NCBI RefSeq assembly: GCF_901933205.1
Contig: NC_044600.1
Location: 10,702,501-10,766,500 of the forward strand
DNA: 64,000 nt
Source: Camarhynchus parvulus
Lineage: Eukaryota; Chordata; Aves; Passeriformes; Thraupidae
Reading direction: 5' to 3'
Positions 1 through 13,129 of this stretch are shown piece after piece. The notes below the pieces were generated by a model, which saw only the letters and a list, made by a program, of their open reading frames with translations, searched no databases and was not told where the DNA came from. Every line of letters begins with the position of its first letter. The first letter of the stretch is position 1. The position numbers and the translations under genes are program-made.

Positions 1-319
1 AGTTTTCTCCATCCAAGACAAGAATACAGAGAGTGTTTTACTGATCCAGAATGGAATCCTGGGTTGCTAAAATCTGTAGTCAAAAACCAGCCAAAAGTAC
101 ATCTTAAAATAAGCTGAAAAAACTTCATTAAAGAACCAAGATGAGTTCTTCCAAAGCCCTTTCCCTCAGAACACAGGTCTGACCCAGGGCAGTCTGTCCT
201 CTCACTGAACCCTCCCTGTGCATCACACCCACTCCTCCAGAGCTGCTTCTCTCTCTCCCACACGTGGCTCTGATCTGGCTGGTGAGGAAGGAGGCAGCCC
301 CTACCCAGCCCAGCCTGTT

Positions 320-331
320 CCAGCAGGTGGC
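320..331 (+). promoter_or_regulatory. Candidate CTCF core motif
   Basis: The 12-mer CCAGCAGGTGGC matches the vertebrate CTCF core consensus CCASYAGRKGGC at every position. It sits in a GC-rich patch, as many CTCF sites do. The match is seen directly. Occupancy is inference, since a 12-base degenerate match also turns up by chance in long sequence. Confidence 0.35.
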
Positions 332-3300
332 TTCTTTACTACAGCCATCTGTGCTCTGTGCTGCAGCCAGCCAGCCCTGTCCTCCACTCCTGTACTTACA
401 TGGCTCTTGTTTTGAGCTGAGATCCTCAGAAATCAGCTGTACCTGGGCACATGGAGCACAGCACAGCTTCCAGGGGCTCCTGGTGGTCACTCGTGCACCA
501 GCCTGGCAAGAGACTGCTCTGAAACCTGCACACAAGATCCCTGCAGCCTCCCCACCTGCTGAATGGGAGCTCATTGCAGTTAAGCATGCAGAGAGCCTGA
601 GGCCACCCTTGTATGCAGCAGAGGGAAAACAGGAGCTGGAAGCTGCACACATAAAATAGAGGGAGCTTTATAACAGCGTTGGATTACATACCACAACAAG
701 CAGGGGAGAAAAAGGCACTGAGACAGAAGAGGAGACTAGCAGAGCATATGAAAGGAAGAGAAAAACCATTCTTCATAGGCAGCTTGCCTGAACTAATCAG
801 TATTTTCCTCTTAATTTGTATTAATTTTGCAAAAATCTATTTTTTCCCGCCGATACAAATTACTAAAGAATAAGCAGCTTGGGTTCTACTGCATGGGCTG
901 ATAAATAGCTGCTTTTTTCTTCAGCAGTCTGCACTCTGAGAATGATTGAAGTGTCCCAGCCTTGAGACTGCCCCACAGTGATCAGTGCCTCATGTGCAGA
1001 GGTGTCACAGGGCTGCTCAGAGCAGGACAGCAAGGGCATCTGCCCAGAGCCCTGGCTGCACCTGAGCTCTGCCTTGCAGTGCTGAGATAGTCAGGAGTGC
1101 TGATACAGCATTTCCCAAACTGGAGGGGACCCAGGAGGCTCCTAAGGGCCAGAAGGAGAGCTAGAGAAAGGCTTGAGGAAGTTTTCCCTTTAGAAACCCT
1201 CTGTGAGGTCCAGCAGGGACAGAGGCAGCTGCTGAGTATATCTGCAAGGTGGACACTGATCAAATTTTGCCAAAATTTCCATGTTCCTTTTCTGCAAGGA
1301 AGAAAAGTTCACACTTTACAAGTAGATGCTCCTGAAGCTCTTTTTTAGAGGTAATTTTAGTCCTGCTGAAGTCCGGCTGGTCTGATTCATCTTCTCACAG
1401 ATGTATTGATGTGTTGCTGTCCCAATCAGGTAGAGCCCAAATAAGTCACTTTGTGCCTTTGGTCCAGGTTTGTAATGAGGTGTGAGGTGAGGCTTGCCCA
1501 GCTGGCTCAGTGCTGGCAAACCCTAGAGTAAAACACACTCCTGCCCCTTCCCAGAGAGCCCCATCCTTGAAATTCCCTCCAGGCCCTGGGAATTTCAAAC
1601 ACTGTCAGCCAGGCTGCATGGCAGGATCTCCAGTGGCTGAGCATATGCAGGTCATGACCTGTCTGATTCTCATGATCTGTCAGATGAAAGTGGCTGAAGT
1701 CTTGAGGAATTTCAGATTTTGCTCCTGTATCTTCTCATTTGTTTTCTCCAGGTCTTTGTGGCTCCCAGAATATCTAATTGACAGGCAAATATTCAACAGC
1801 AAAATCTTTTTATAAAGCTTTTCTACCTAATTCTTCCATAACCTTACAGTAAAGACCAAGGTAATAAAATAAACTTCTTTTTTCTCCCTCCCACTGAGTT
1901 GCTAGGTTTCTTCCCTCATTAACACCATATACTATACCCTTGATTTGCAGCCTCACTAAACTTGGAGAATTGTTTTCTGTAATACAATTGTAAAGTTTGT
2001 TTTAAAGATGAAACACAGGCATTTAACCTGTCAAAAACAAAGTTCAAGCTGGCAGCTTTCTCTATTTCTGCCATTAAAGATAACAGACCGGGTCCTGTGG
2101 GGTTTTTTTCACTCAAGGAAATCTCTCAAGTTTGCATGGGAATTTTGAGTAAGCAAGGATTCCTGGTGAAATATGCCTTCAAAGCCCTGCTATCCTGTCC
2201 AAGGGCACAATAAATTGCACTCACACTGGGAGTCTAACAAAGATAAAGGGAAAGGAATCCTCCCCTCAGTCTGGCACCCCAGCGCTGTTAATGAGTTGTA
2301 AGGATTGCAGAAGCAGCCAAAGCACCTACATACCCTCTAAAGGAGGTTGTTCCAGTGGGAGCAAAGCTGAAACAGAATTAAACACTGTCAAAACCCCCAT
2401 TTTTTATGTACACAGCTGAATATTAACCTAGTGTCAGGTCAGCTAGTTACAACCTCACTCTCTCCAGAGAGGAGATCTCAATGACAACTCTGCTGATGAC
2501 CATGAAGGATTAGAGGGCACATCCAGCATAGCTAGACTTGATTCCAGTCAGCTCTTGCAAAATTCGATTTTTAGACTTTTTCACCTCTGAACACACTTTG
2601 GTGTCACCAATCAAGTCAGAACTTCTAATGCAGATGTCATTTTTCAGGGTGCAAGCTATGCCAGCTACACTGTTATTTATCTTCATTTTAAAAGTGAACA
2701 TGACCCATGTTTATCCAGCTAAGGGATTTCCTTAGCCTATTTCCTCTCCTGAACATCTTTCCTATTCCCATACACCCTGCAGGCATCACCTTTTGCTGGC
2801 ATGCTCCAGGGTAAACCACCATTCATTTAAAAGTAGTGAACAATCCACACAAACAAACAACCCAAAACTGGTGAAATTAAAACTAGACCTTAAATTTCTA
2901 GAGCTGATAATCTCAGTTGTGAACTGATTCAGCACTGAAATTTTGCTGTCCACTTTAGTTCCCCAAGTGACTTTTTGTCATCAGATGATGAAGTCAACAA
3001 ATACCCTGTTTGTTATGGAGTCAATTGCTGCAATCACTACATATCCCCCTTCTGTTCTGTCTCTATATGTTATCTTACAGGGTGACATTTTACTATTAAC
3101 AACAGGCCATGGAATGAAAAAGAAACTAAGAGAAGGAAGCATCAATATAAATAATCTGTAGGGCAAATGGAGACAGAGAAAGAAAGAAGCTATGAAAACG
3201 TGCTAAAAGTCTGTTTTATAAAGAGAGCATACAAATATTATACTGTAATACACCTGAAGATAACCAAATTTAAAATCTTCCCCCCCTGTTGTGTTACTGA

Positions 3301-3763
3301 GGAGACAAACACCCTTGAGCTTCAGAGTTCATGTAAGCTTAGTCACAGACACCAACCCAAGTATTAATTTAAAAAATAATAAAAAATGAAAGAGGAAGCA
3401 CAGGAGAAGCATCAGAAAGAGAGGCAATACTCGGCACTTATACTAAGTGGAAGTCAAAGTTATAGTCATGGCCAATCTGCCTTCAGGTTCTGTGGGAACA
3501 CAATAAAAGGGCTGTCCAGCTAGAGAATTTAAGTCTATCAAATGTGAGAAACAGGTCAGGTAGCAATGATGAAGCATTGGTTTTGTTCCACATTAAATTT
3601 GACAATGGATAGTATTCAGAATGAGGGAATAGCTCAATTTAACCAGGAGCAAAGGGAATCACTCCAGAAAAGTCAAGACAAATGTCAATCTATAATAGGT
3701 CATGAACCAGATACCAACAGAGAAATACTCCAATTTCTACATGGTCTGGATGCATTTCTGCAC

Positions 3764-3794
3764 ACAAATAAGGACATCAGGACAAATAAGGACA
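3764..3794 (+). repeat. Short direct repeat, 13 bp, period 18
   Basis: ACAAATAAGGACA occurs at 3764-3776 and again at 3782-3794. The pair lies immediately before the perfect hairpin at 3799-3825, so repeat slippage and the inverted repeat are packed into about 60 bp. Confidence 0.85.
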
Positions 3795-3798
3795 CACA

Positions 3799-3825
3799 AA
3801 TGTGGACATCAGCGATGTCCACATT
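3799..3825. repeat. Perfect 12-bp inverted repeat with 3-nt loop
   Basis: The left arm AATGTGGACATC (3799-3810) is followed by the loop AGC and the exact reverse complement GATGTCCACATT (3814-3825). Such a tight perfect stem is unlikely by chance at a given place. The flanking sequence continues partial symmetry (ATCAGC and GCTGAT). No transposon terminal repeat, tRNA or known small-RNA shape was recognised around it. Confidence 0.85.
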
Positions 3826-3954
3826 GCTGATGCCAAGACCTATGCTAAAGCTCTTATTACTGTTTCCATCAACTAATGATCTATATTTTACAATAGTCTA
3901 TTGAAAATGTTATGGATTAAAGCATCTCCTGCTGCTTTGACAATGCTTGGCAGA

Positions 3955-4185
3955 CTTTAACTCCTTGTTCCTGCTGTCTCCTGAATCTTACCCAGCCGAT
4001 TTCCCACCCACCAAGTGTTTCTGCATCTTTCTGTTCACTCCCAATCTCTTGTCTCTAATCTGTTGTTTCCTTATCTCCCTGCTGCCTTCTCTCCTCACCT
4101 TCCCCTCTGTCTCCACAATATCAATCATCTCCCATCCCCACTCGTTTTTCAGCCTCCTTTCCACAACACCCTCTTACAACAGATA
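3955..4185 (+). repeat. Pyrimidine-rich tract
   Basis: The plus strand is dominated by C and T for about 230 bp (runs such as CTCCCTGCTGCCTTCTCTCC), giving strong strand asymmetry. Two overlapping frames read through it, but their peptides are low-complexity serine, leucine, proline and phenylalanine, as expected of CT-rich DNA. It is not a pure microsatellite and shows no clean period. Confidence 0.6.
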
Positions 4186-5712
4186 CAGCAAGTGTAATTT
4201 TGTTTTCAGAAAAGAATTGGAATAATAGGCAAAGCCCTCTAATCCTTGGTGGATCTAGCTAAACTAGAAAAGCATCCCAAAATTTCCAACTTCTCTTCTT
4301 AAAAGTCTTGAAAACAAAACTTTACCACTAGAGAGGGAAATGGGCAAGAAATCTAGTGTCCTTCACTGTGTTTGCTGGTTTTCCAACACCTTTGGATTGC
4401 ACAGACTGGATACATTTCAAGAAAAGGACACAATCTTATTAATGCAAGTAGTGTATGGTCAGTGCAAAACATGTAAAAGTGAATTAGTATTTAAAATATA
4501 GTAGCAGTTATACACATTTAGAGAATTGGTTCTTGCAATCATGAATGAAATACAGCAGCCATGTGCTTTACTCCAGCAAGGGCACTCAAGCAAAAGCTAT
4601 TGTATGATACCACCAGAAGAGGCCTCTAATGATTATTAAAACACTGAGGAAACCCAGAGCTTAAAGCAGAGGTGATCCATCAGAGTCCTGCTGCCTCTGA
4701 AACTACAGCAACATCTACTGACCCCCTTCCCATTTCCAGTTTCCAAATCCACACAAAACTCAATCCAAAAAATATCCCTGGACCAAGGGAGTATAACAAG
4801 CACATTTCCACCTGTGTGGATGCAGTGGCAAAATACCAGGATAAAAAAAAAAATATCAGTCTTACAAACTTTCCCTTTGCATTACCTGCATGGAAGGCTA
4901 GTCTTGGTATCTGGATGAGAACTTTACACACACAGCAGCACAGAAAATCTAAAAGTCTGTGCCACCAACCCTTATAACATTAGGGACATAATTAGGATTG
5001 AGATGCACATGTAGGCACCTTCAGGACAAAAGGAATTACTTTTCCATTAAGAACATGTACTCCAAGATAAGAGTAAGCAATTCAAATTAAAGTATCTGCC
5101 ATACCATCATGAGAGCAGCCTTGACTTTGCAAACACCTCCTTTCCATTTTGGTTGACTGGGCAAGAGGAGCCTAAGCTGTCCCAGGTCCCTTGGCAGTAA
5201 CATCTCATACATTCTGAGACAGTGCAGGTGATCAGGGAATGAAGCAAAAGCAATGTCCTGCCATCTTCATTACACTGAAGCCCAAATGAATCCAGACAAT
5301 CGGATCTCATTTGCTTTGGTCCTGAGAACACTCACTCCCACATACAACAAATTGTACAACTTCCCAAACACATCTCAAAATTTATCCTCATTCTAATCTG
5401 GATAATCAGTAAAATATCACCTTGGTGCACCACAAAGGTAGCCAAGGAAGAAATCAAAGTTGTCTTTTTTTTTTTTTTTCCAATTAAAGTCTACATAAGA
5501 AAAAGAAAACAGCGTTGAAGAATAATCTTTGAGTTTCCCCCTCCTTCCAAATATTGTTTTCCACTTTTAAATCACTGTGTGCCATCTGGATGAGCACCTT
5601 ATCACTAGCCAACAGGGGGAATTCAGTGTTTGTATTTATATTTGCATTTATATGGCATTCTCCCACACTGTATCTCAAAGCACTGACAGAGCAATGAATC
5701 ACAGCCCTGGTG

Positions 5713-5740
5713 AGCGGTGACGCATCGCGGCACAAACGGC
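5713..5740. promoter_or_regulatory. CpG knot with CRE/AP-1-like core
   Basis: Five CpG dinucleotides (5715, 5721, 5726, 5728, 5737) fall within 24 bp, while the surrounding kilobases are CpG-poor. The cluster includes TGACGCAT, which resembles CRE/AP-1-family half sites. About 25 bases downstream is a homeodomain-type CTAATTAAT (about 5762-5770). Retained CpGs suggest either constraint or lack of germline methylation. An enhancer role is inference. Confidence 0.3.
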
Positions 5741-6351
5741 ACAGCTGGAAATGCTCTGGCTGCTAATTAATCTTGGCTGCTAGGAACTCAGAGAGAGGAG
5801 AGCCTGGCCTGACAGGCTTGGCTCTGCCTTACAGTTTGGAGGAGAGCTCAGAGAGACAGCACTTTAAAAAAAAAAATTGCTTTGGGAATGCCTGACATAG
5901 TGTTTCATTGAGGGGATGGGACCAGCACAGCACTCTCAAAGACAGCATGTGTTGTAGCTGCTTGACTAAAATACTAAAATAATTTCTTCTCTTACTTGAA
6001 AACATAAACAGACTACATCTGAGGTATTTGGGAACCTAGAAGAACAATTCATTTATTATGAGGGAATTCAGAAAAAATCACTGAGAATATTCAGGAGAAA
6101 AAAGCCCAAAAAACCCCAACACCAGAACTACTCAGCTTTCAAAGGACATCCAAAAAAAAAACCTAAATTTCAGTCTGCTCAAAGTCTGGCTCAGGCTATT
6201 TGCAAAACCTGGATACAGTTTGGAAAAACCATCCCTTTTTAATTTGCAATTGAAAGCTACAGACAGTGCAGATTTGAGACTGCTGTTAGGAGCAGTAAGA
6301 CCTGTCCTGCTATAGGGATCAACCCAGTGATTCTGTAGCTAATAATGCAGC

Positions 6352-6389
6352 CACTTCAGATACACATCTGCACTTCAGATGCACATCTG
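6352..6389 (+). repeat. 19-bp tandem duplication
   Basis: CACTTCAGATACACATCTG (6352-6370) is followed head-to-tail by CACTTCAGATGCACATCTG (6371-6389), with one mismatch. It is a local replication-slippage product. It inflates the plus-strand reading frame that begins at 6345, which is therefore not taken as a gene. Confidence 0.9.
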
Positions 6390-9300
6390 CCTGCACCCAC
6401 AGAAACTGAGACACTTCCAGGGTCACTTAAAGCCACCCTGTGCTGCCAGCAGGAAGAGATTGCTGTATTGATGAGAAAGTCAGGATTCCTGCAGGACAGC
6501 CCCTTTGATGTGATGGAAAGGAATGGGAATGTCTCCAAACAGCCTCTCTCTGTACCTCATGCAAAAGATTACCACATCAGAGCCCCAAATAATTCGTGTT
6601 TCTCATTTCTCATCAGCCCTCTCATTCGGTCCCCCTCACAACAGCAAACTCAGTAGTACTGCTGATGCTGCAGACTGCTCTGATTAATTGCTCTCATTAC
6701 AAGCTCATTTTTTAAATTTCCCTTCATTTTAATGCAGAACTTTTCTCTGGAACCTGACTTGTAATAAGCAAAAAGCAGTAATAAGTATGAAACCAGGTCC
6801 CAGTGGCTGGCAAGGAGTGACGGCTTCACCAAAGGGAGAAAAATGAGAAGGCAGCCCCTGAGAAGAGTGGAGCTAATGATGAGCAATCACAAGGCAGGTG
6901 ACCTGCAGACACACAGAACGGAGGCTGGCACTCAGGAGAGGAGCAGCAAGAAGCAGCATTGCAGAAAGGCCATGGGAAGTGCCCTACAACACCTGGATAA
7001 AAGCTGCAGCCCCTGCCCTGCCCTGTGTGCTGCTGGAGAGGCCAGAGCAATGAGAGGGGCTTCACTCCAAAAGACAGGAGAGGCAAGTTTCTTTATTAAA
7101 ATGGCACATTTCCAGCAGGGATTTTCTTTGAGATAAGTGAAAAGTACATAAAATTCCAAGCAGTTCTCAGAGGTGAATCAGAGGACTTGCTGTGGACTTA
7201 ATATAAGCATGGACAAATTGCAAATATCACTCTCTCTTCACTTTAACACTAACAAACATTCCCTTTGAAACAGAATGAATGTGAACGTAAACTCGAGAAA
7301 TGAGGGGGGCAGAAATATTTTTTTTCTAAATGGATGAAATGTTGAAGTTACTGGATACAGCACTCCCAGGTTGTTATTCAAATGCACTGCCAGTAAAAGG
7401 GTGCATGATGATTGTTGTTTATGGACTAGTTGCTATAAGTTCAATACTCAAAAAAAGAAGTATTCTTCTACATCAGGCTTGAATGCTGAGACTTCTATCA
7501 GAACAATTCAGCTGTTCTGTGGTGGAAATAATAATTTAACTTACCTTGCCCTAGCTGACTCTGGAGTCACCCTGATTCTGTGTGTTCAAAGTTTCAGTGT
7601 CACAAAGCAAAGGTTCTTAACAACCACTCTTTACCATGGAAAAGAGAGAATAAAGTCTGTCTATTTTATTGAATAATATACTGTTTGTTACTGAATACTA
7701 CTTGATGTTTGAATAATACTAACAGGATGAGAACTGTAAATGCAAGATACTGCTGTAAATCTCCAAATACAAGGAGGCTGATCAGGAAGAAGTTTCCATT
7801 TTCTCCAAACAACATTTCCATTTCATCACTGGCAGACACAATTCAAGGCAGCCATCATGGGCTATAGGCATAATACACCTCCACCAGCTATGAAAGTGGA
7901 ATTGGAAAAAAAAAGATGCAAGACCTGTGGTTTTTTTATATCTGTTCTCCTTATATCTGGTGTTCTTCCTGTTGTAACAACAACAACAAAAAAAGATAGT
8001 TTGCAACACAAGCCACATGTAAAGTTATGCTAATTTAAAACACAGAAGCACCTAATACGAGGTAATTTTGCAGTTATTAAGTACCTACTGAACTCTAACT
8101 TCAAAACCAAATTTTTTGCAATGCATAAAGGATAGAGTATTCCTGTATTTACTGAAATGGATAATTAGCTGAATGCTCAGTAAATAGCAAGCTTGCCCTT
8201 GACTTTCCTTGCCACTATTTGCCTGCTTAGCAGCCATTTGTGGATGCTTGACTAATAACCAGTTCAGCTCTGTGTGCACTCCTTGACAGCTCAGGTTGCC
8301 TCACGTTTCTCAGTCGCTCTGCACTGATGTATGCTGCTGAAAAACAAATAGATGTACCAATTCTAGTTCTTTGGGATCATTTCCCAGCCTTTTGTTTTTA
8401 CCAATTAAAATTACTTCTTTAAGATTTACAGCCCAGAAATCCCATGTTCCCTGACATCTCAAGCTGTGGTTTGGTTCAGAGAGAAAGGCAATTCCTCCAG
8501 AAAGCCCAGTCTGACACAATCAAACACATCTTGTCAAAGTCCAGCTAATCACAACCCTGCACTTAATCACTTCAGCTTTTTCAGATAACTCCAGACAGCA
8601 TTACTTTTGAGGATACTTGAAAAGCTCAATAGAACCCAGTATTCAAATAACCCAGATCACAGCTTGCTCATCAGCTTGATGCTGCTTTCTACAAATACGT
8701 CACTATTCATTACGAATGGTGTCATAATTTGATGTACAAAGTTTCTGAGAACTTGCTTACAGTCTGCAACTTGCCTAGAGAGAGATCAATGTCCTGGGGA
8801 CATTAGAAATGCCTCTGGGTTTCTGAAGTTAATTTCTGCACATGTAATTTTAAAATAGCATTCCTCAACTCTTTAACCATTATACATCTGTGCATAAGAT
8901 CAATAAATGCATCTCTACTTTTGAGAAGGTTCTCAATTTGTGAAACTTCTTGATGAACCAGCTAAAATTATGGACCTAATTATCTCTTTTGTTTGGACAG
9001 GATCTAAGAGTTAAGTATTGTCCATTGTTGTAGCTGTTTTCAGAACAAGAGACAGACTGAACACTGAGCTAAACACAGCTTAGACTACTATCACACTTTC
9101 TTCTACAAATATCACTCCATCTAAGCTTCCATTGTGCCACTTTGTTCAAAGTCACCTTGGCCCTGATGTTATATTATAGCTGCAGTGTAAATTAATGCTC
9201 CTTTTCCCTGCTTTTCAGAGTTATGAATGAGTGGGAGACATTTCCCATTAAAAATTTAAACCAGGCAGAATGTCACGACTGTGAGATGAAAGCAAGGTTG

Positions 9301-9498
9301 CTCAGACAGTACTGGAGCAGATGAGAGAGATCTCTTGGCAGGAAGGCCATGCCCCATGGAGAGGGGTAAGCAGTGCCATCCACAGCGCTCTCTTATTTAC
9401 CAGGCACGGGGACATTTCTGAAGGGGAGCAAATGGGGACCCGGCAGCCCCAGCAGGAGTTCCCCTGAGCACTGGGGTGCTCTGCAGCTCCAGGGGCTG

Positions 9499-9888
9499 TG
9501 TTGCCACAGACACATTTTATGAAAAATCGTTTCCTTAGGATTTTTTCCTCCTGAGAAGCTGAGAGGCCTCAGAAACAAACTGTAAACATTGATTATCTGC
9601 TGCTGTGAAATGCAACAGGTGCATCTGTGATTGGTCTCATTGAGTTGTTTCTAATTAATGGCCAATCACAGTCAGCTGGCTCGGACTCTCTGTCCAAGAC
9701 ACAAGCCTTTGTTATTCATTCTTGTTTTTTCTATCCTTAGCTAGCCTTCTGATGAAATCCTTTCTTCTATTCTTTTAGTATGGTATTAATATAATATATA
9801 TCATAAAATAATAAATCAAGCCTTCTGAAACATGGAGTCAGATCCTCGTCTCTTCCCTCATCCTAAGACCCCAGTGAACACGGTCACA
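9499..9888 (+). mobile_element. Solo LTR of an endogenous retrovirus, copy A
   Basis: About 390 bp begin with TGTTGCC and end with GGTCACA. The body aligns end to end with copy B at 19170-19566. They share the segment CTCCTGRGAAGCTGAGARGCC, a 24-base identical block that includes the CCAAT-box stretch GGCCAATCACAG (block at 9652-9675), TCGGACTCT, a late AATAAA polyadenylation signal (9810-9815) and CATGGAGTCAGAT near the 3' end. CCAAT box followed by AT-rich promoter and AATAAA gives the U3-R-U5 order on the plus strand. No primer-binding site follows and no internal retroviral sequence is seen, so this is a solo LTR. No clear target-site duplication was found, so the exact edges are uncertain by a few bases. 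Confidence 0.85.
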
Positions 9889-12800
9889 CTGTGCCAATGC
9901 CATCCCGACCAGCTCAGCACACCCAGGGTGTGCTCAGGGCCAGCAGCTGCTTCCAGCCCCAGCTGCCCCTCTTTTCCCTTTGTATTTGGGAATAGTGAAA
10001 TCCCCACAGGACACATGAAATGAGAGTGGGCTTTGCTGGCTTTAGTGATTAGTAGCACTTTCACTCCTGCCTTCCAGGAGTCCTGCTAACCAGACAGCAA
10101 AATACATGATAGGAAAGCCCCCAGATGCTCTCATTAAAACCTTCCTATGATTTTAACATTATTTAATAGAGAAAATATTTTTTTTAATCCAGGTATTTTC
10201 AGTTTATTCTAACCTTCAAAGCTTGCTTACCTTCAAAGAGAATTTCCACTTCTCCTGAGGATTATTTTTTAAATCAAGCATTATTTAATAATATTACATC
10301 AGTTCATTTGCAAAGAAAATAATTAAAGTCACACTAGGTGTAAGAAGAGGAGGATGACTGATCTGACCTTTTAATTAAATGATTAACACTAGTCAGCAAC
10401 AACACAGTGAAATGACAAAGGAATACTGACCTTTTTATGTCTTCACTAAGAACGGAAACAGGGCACCATCAGCATTTAAATCTTTTCAAATTGTAAGGTA
10501 CAGAACCACTCCCCTCAGAAATAATTCATAATTACAGCCTTCCTAGTTCAGTATATATATATATATGAAACACATATTCTGCTCAGTGCATGGAAAAACA
10601 GCTATTCTCAAAAGTGACCAAGAGGAAAAAGGTCAGCCTGTCATATTTTACTAGTATTTGTCTTAAAGTCTACAAAATGTGTTCCTCTGAAATGGATGGA
10701 CTCTGCTTCAGTGACTTTGTCACAGCCATTATAAAAGTTACCAAAGTGTTCAGATATAAACTGGACTTCAGTGAAGCCACGAATACTTAACACTGAAAGT
10801 GAAAGACAGTGCAGGGCTTTCCTGCCTAGCTGTAACTCCACTCCTACAAAAACAAAGTTAGAAATAAAAAAAGGGGAGGGGGCATGTCTGCACATAAAAT
10901 GAGAGCTGGTTAAAACAATGAAAGTAATTTTTCTTTTTTAAAGACTTCTCTAACTGTCTATATTTTGAATTATAGATTTCAAATTGAATTAATACCAGCT
11001 TGAACGATAGGTTAAGGTCTTCATGTTATCTGAACAAAAAGAATTTACAAGTTGTGAGTATTTACAGCCTGAAGGAAGCAGAGATAAAAGAAAATTGAAA
11101 CAGAGGTGGGTTTTTTCCCTGGCTTTGTGGGTTATTCCTTAAATAAACTATATAGGCTTCAGGCACACAATGACACTCTGTGTCTGTGGTAGCTGTATAG
11201 CAAATAGCTCTGAAATGTATATTACCAAATATACAGTCTGCTTCTGCAATTTGCTTGTAAACCAAGTAGGAGGCAAGAGTATATCACAGGGTGAGCTGCA
11301 TTTTTATTCAGATCCTCTGATCCAGTCGTATTCTTCCCACGCAGCACATCTAACCTACTAACCAGAATTTTGTTTTCTGCTACTATGACTAAATAAGGCT
11401 GAGACTATAAGTCCTGGCAGTATTTCTGGACACACACTGCTCTTACAGAAGCCTAAACTGCACTTGTATTGTCTTTGCTAACACCTGGCCCTCCAGCTAA
11501 GATCAAGGGCAGTTCAGTACCTGAGACAAGAGGCTTTGCTCTGCATTAACAGAGAAGGGAACTCAATGATGTTGAAACTTTTCCATCACCTCTCATTAAT
11601 ACCAAGTCATTAAAATGCATGGCCTTGCTATGCATCACCTGGAGCCCCTTCAGCCCATTATCTTGTCCCAGCTTTTAGCTGTACATTGTTCAGACTCCTG
11701 TGATTATTTTGATCACCTGTTTTCCATTCTTTATCACATGGCAGTGATACATATCTGCCTTCCCAAGGTTGAATACAAGTAACACAACTACAGCAAGTAT
11801 GCACATCTGTATTTTTATAACACTTCAGAGGCTACATTTCATGGTTTGCTTCCTTATCTGCTCTTCTGTCAACACAGAATTAACTTCTGCTTCATCAGAA
11901 TAATTTTAAATACAGGAAAAAAGATTTCATTTTTATTTAATTCAAACCATATCCTTTGAAGGTAGCAGCACATACTTTGTTGTGTGTCTTCACAAAATCC
12001 ATCTGAACACAAGAGAGAAATGAGCTGTACAGATGTTCCATGTAAAGAGAAATCAGCAAAAGTTGTACTCAAAGAACTCTGCCACATCTGACTTTCACTC
12101 TTATTTCCACTGCCACCTTACATTGATAAAGCATTTTCAACTAGCACAACAACCAATTCATTTATATTTTGTATTTTTATAGTTATTTCCTGCTAGGACA
12201 AAACAAGGTCAAAAATATAAAGGGTGTAGCAAAAAATTTCAAAAAACGCTGAGGGATTCTCTGAAGTCAGACACTGCAGCATCAGACACATAATGCCTCT
12301 CTGTTTAAGCGAGCTCACATGCAGACATTTTGTTTCTCAACTGTTTAACTGTCAGGACAGTTAAAAAGAAAACAGGCTACAGTCCTTTGCTATCTTAAGA
12401 TTATTTCCAATATGCTGCTTTGTGAATTTGACCAGGATGATTATCAAACTTCTTGCCAGTGCTGATAAATTATTGCCTTTTGTGGATTTTTTTGACCTCT
12501 GCAACAATTATGCATGAAGGAAAAAAACCCACAAAACCAAAACCAAGAACTTATCTCTTTATTTCTAACTTATCAGGGTTTTTATCTAACCCTGAAGTGA
12601 AAGAAATTCTATGCACTTTCCCACATTTGTTTCTCATCCTTGCAAATCCCAGTGGCTCCAGAGTCTCAAATGTGAGATAATCTGTAGATCAATGAAGGCG
12701 GATGTAAAACTCTTGCTAAGCCGTGTTTTCCCAGCTGGGGGTAAATTCACTTGCCTGTATGTAAAATTTCCTAATTAGAAATGTCAAGTCTCTGTTAAAA

Positions 12801-13129
12801 GCTTCCAGAAATTGATGCTGAGCTCTACAGAAAGTTAACTATTCCATAGCTGTGTTTTATCTGACTCATCAGGAGAAGCTTTTCCATATTGTTCATAGTT
12901 AGGGCTATGGTAGCAGAAGAATGTCAGGATTTTACCAGGTGGGGGTTTCTGCCTATCAGCTACAACAGCCCTGGGACTGTGCCCCAGGAGGAGCAGAGCA
13001 CTGGCCCTGGGCACTGCTCAGGCTCTGGGCATCCAGGGAGGGCAGTTGCTTCATTCCCAGAGACTCTCCACAGCCCAAATCCAGTCTGAACTCAGTAATT
13101 AGGAGAACCTTTGATTACCAGCCCACTGA
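9889..13129. other. Non-coding DNA between LTR copy A and the 13.1-kb LTR
   Basis: The first 130 bp after copy A are GC-rich. After that the sequence is AT-rich, with a TA dinucleotide run at 10552-10566 and another GC-rich islet at 12940-13090. No gene, RNA gene or CR1 piece was recognised. The short open frames are scattered on both strands and carry no domain. Confidence 0.65.
10552..10566. repeat. (TA)n microsatellite
   Basis: A pure alternating TA run of 15 bases. It is short, so it is likely to vary in length between individuals but is of no evident function. Confidence 0.9.

Larger units (their letters stand above)
1..3946. other. Non-coding DNA with a GC-rich patch at 130-650
   Basis: I see no recognisable gene here. 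Bases 130-650 are GC-rich and open on both strands at once (a minus-strand frame of 174 codons over plus-strand frames of 65 and 131 codons), which is what stop-poor GC-rich non-coding DNA gives. The translated peptides are cysteine- and serine-rich with no domain. The remainder is AT-rich, without identifiable interspersed repeats. A CTCF-like site and a perfect hairpin inside this stretch are listed separately. Confidence 0.7.
4186..9498. other. Non-coding, mostly AT-rich DNA
   Basis: No gene or interspersed repeat was recognised. It contains a run of 15 T at 5465-5479, a CpG knot at 5713-5738 and a 19-bp tandem duplication at 6352-6389. GC-rich patches occur at about 6900-7050 and 9360-9498, the second running directly into the 5' edge of solo LTR copy A. 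Confidence 0.65.

Noticed and set aside
128..652. Longest open frame (174 codons, minus) as a gene
   Set aside because: It lies in a GC-rich patch with overlapping plus-strand frames, and its peptide is cysteine/serine/glycine-rich and low-information with no domain or splice context.
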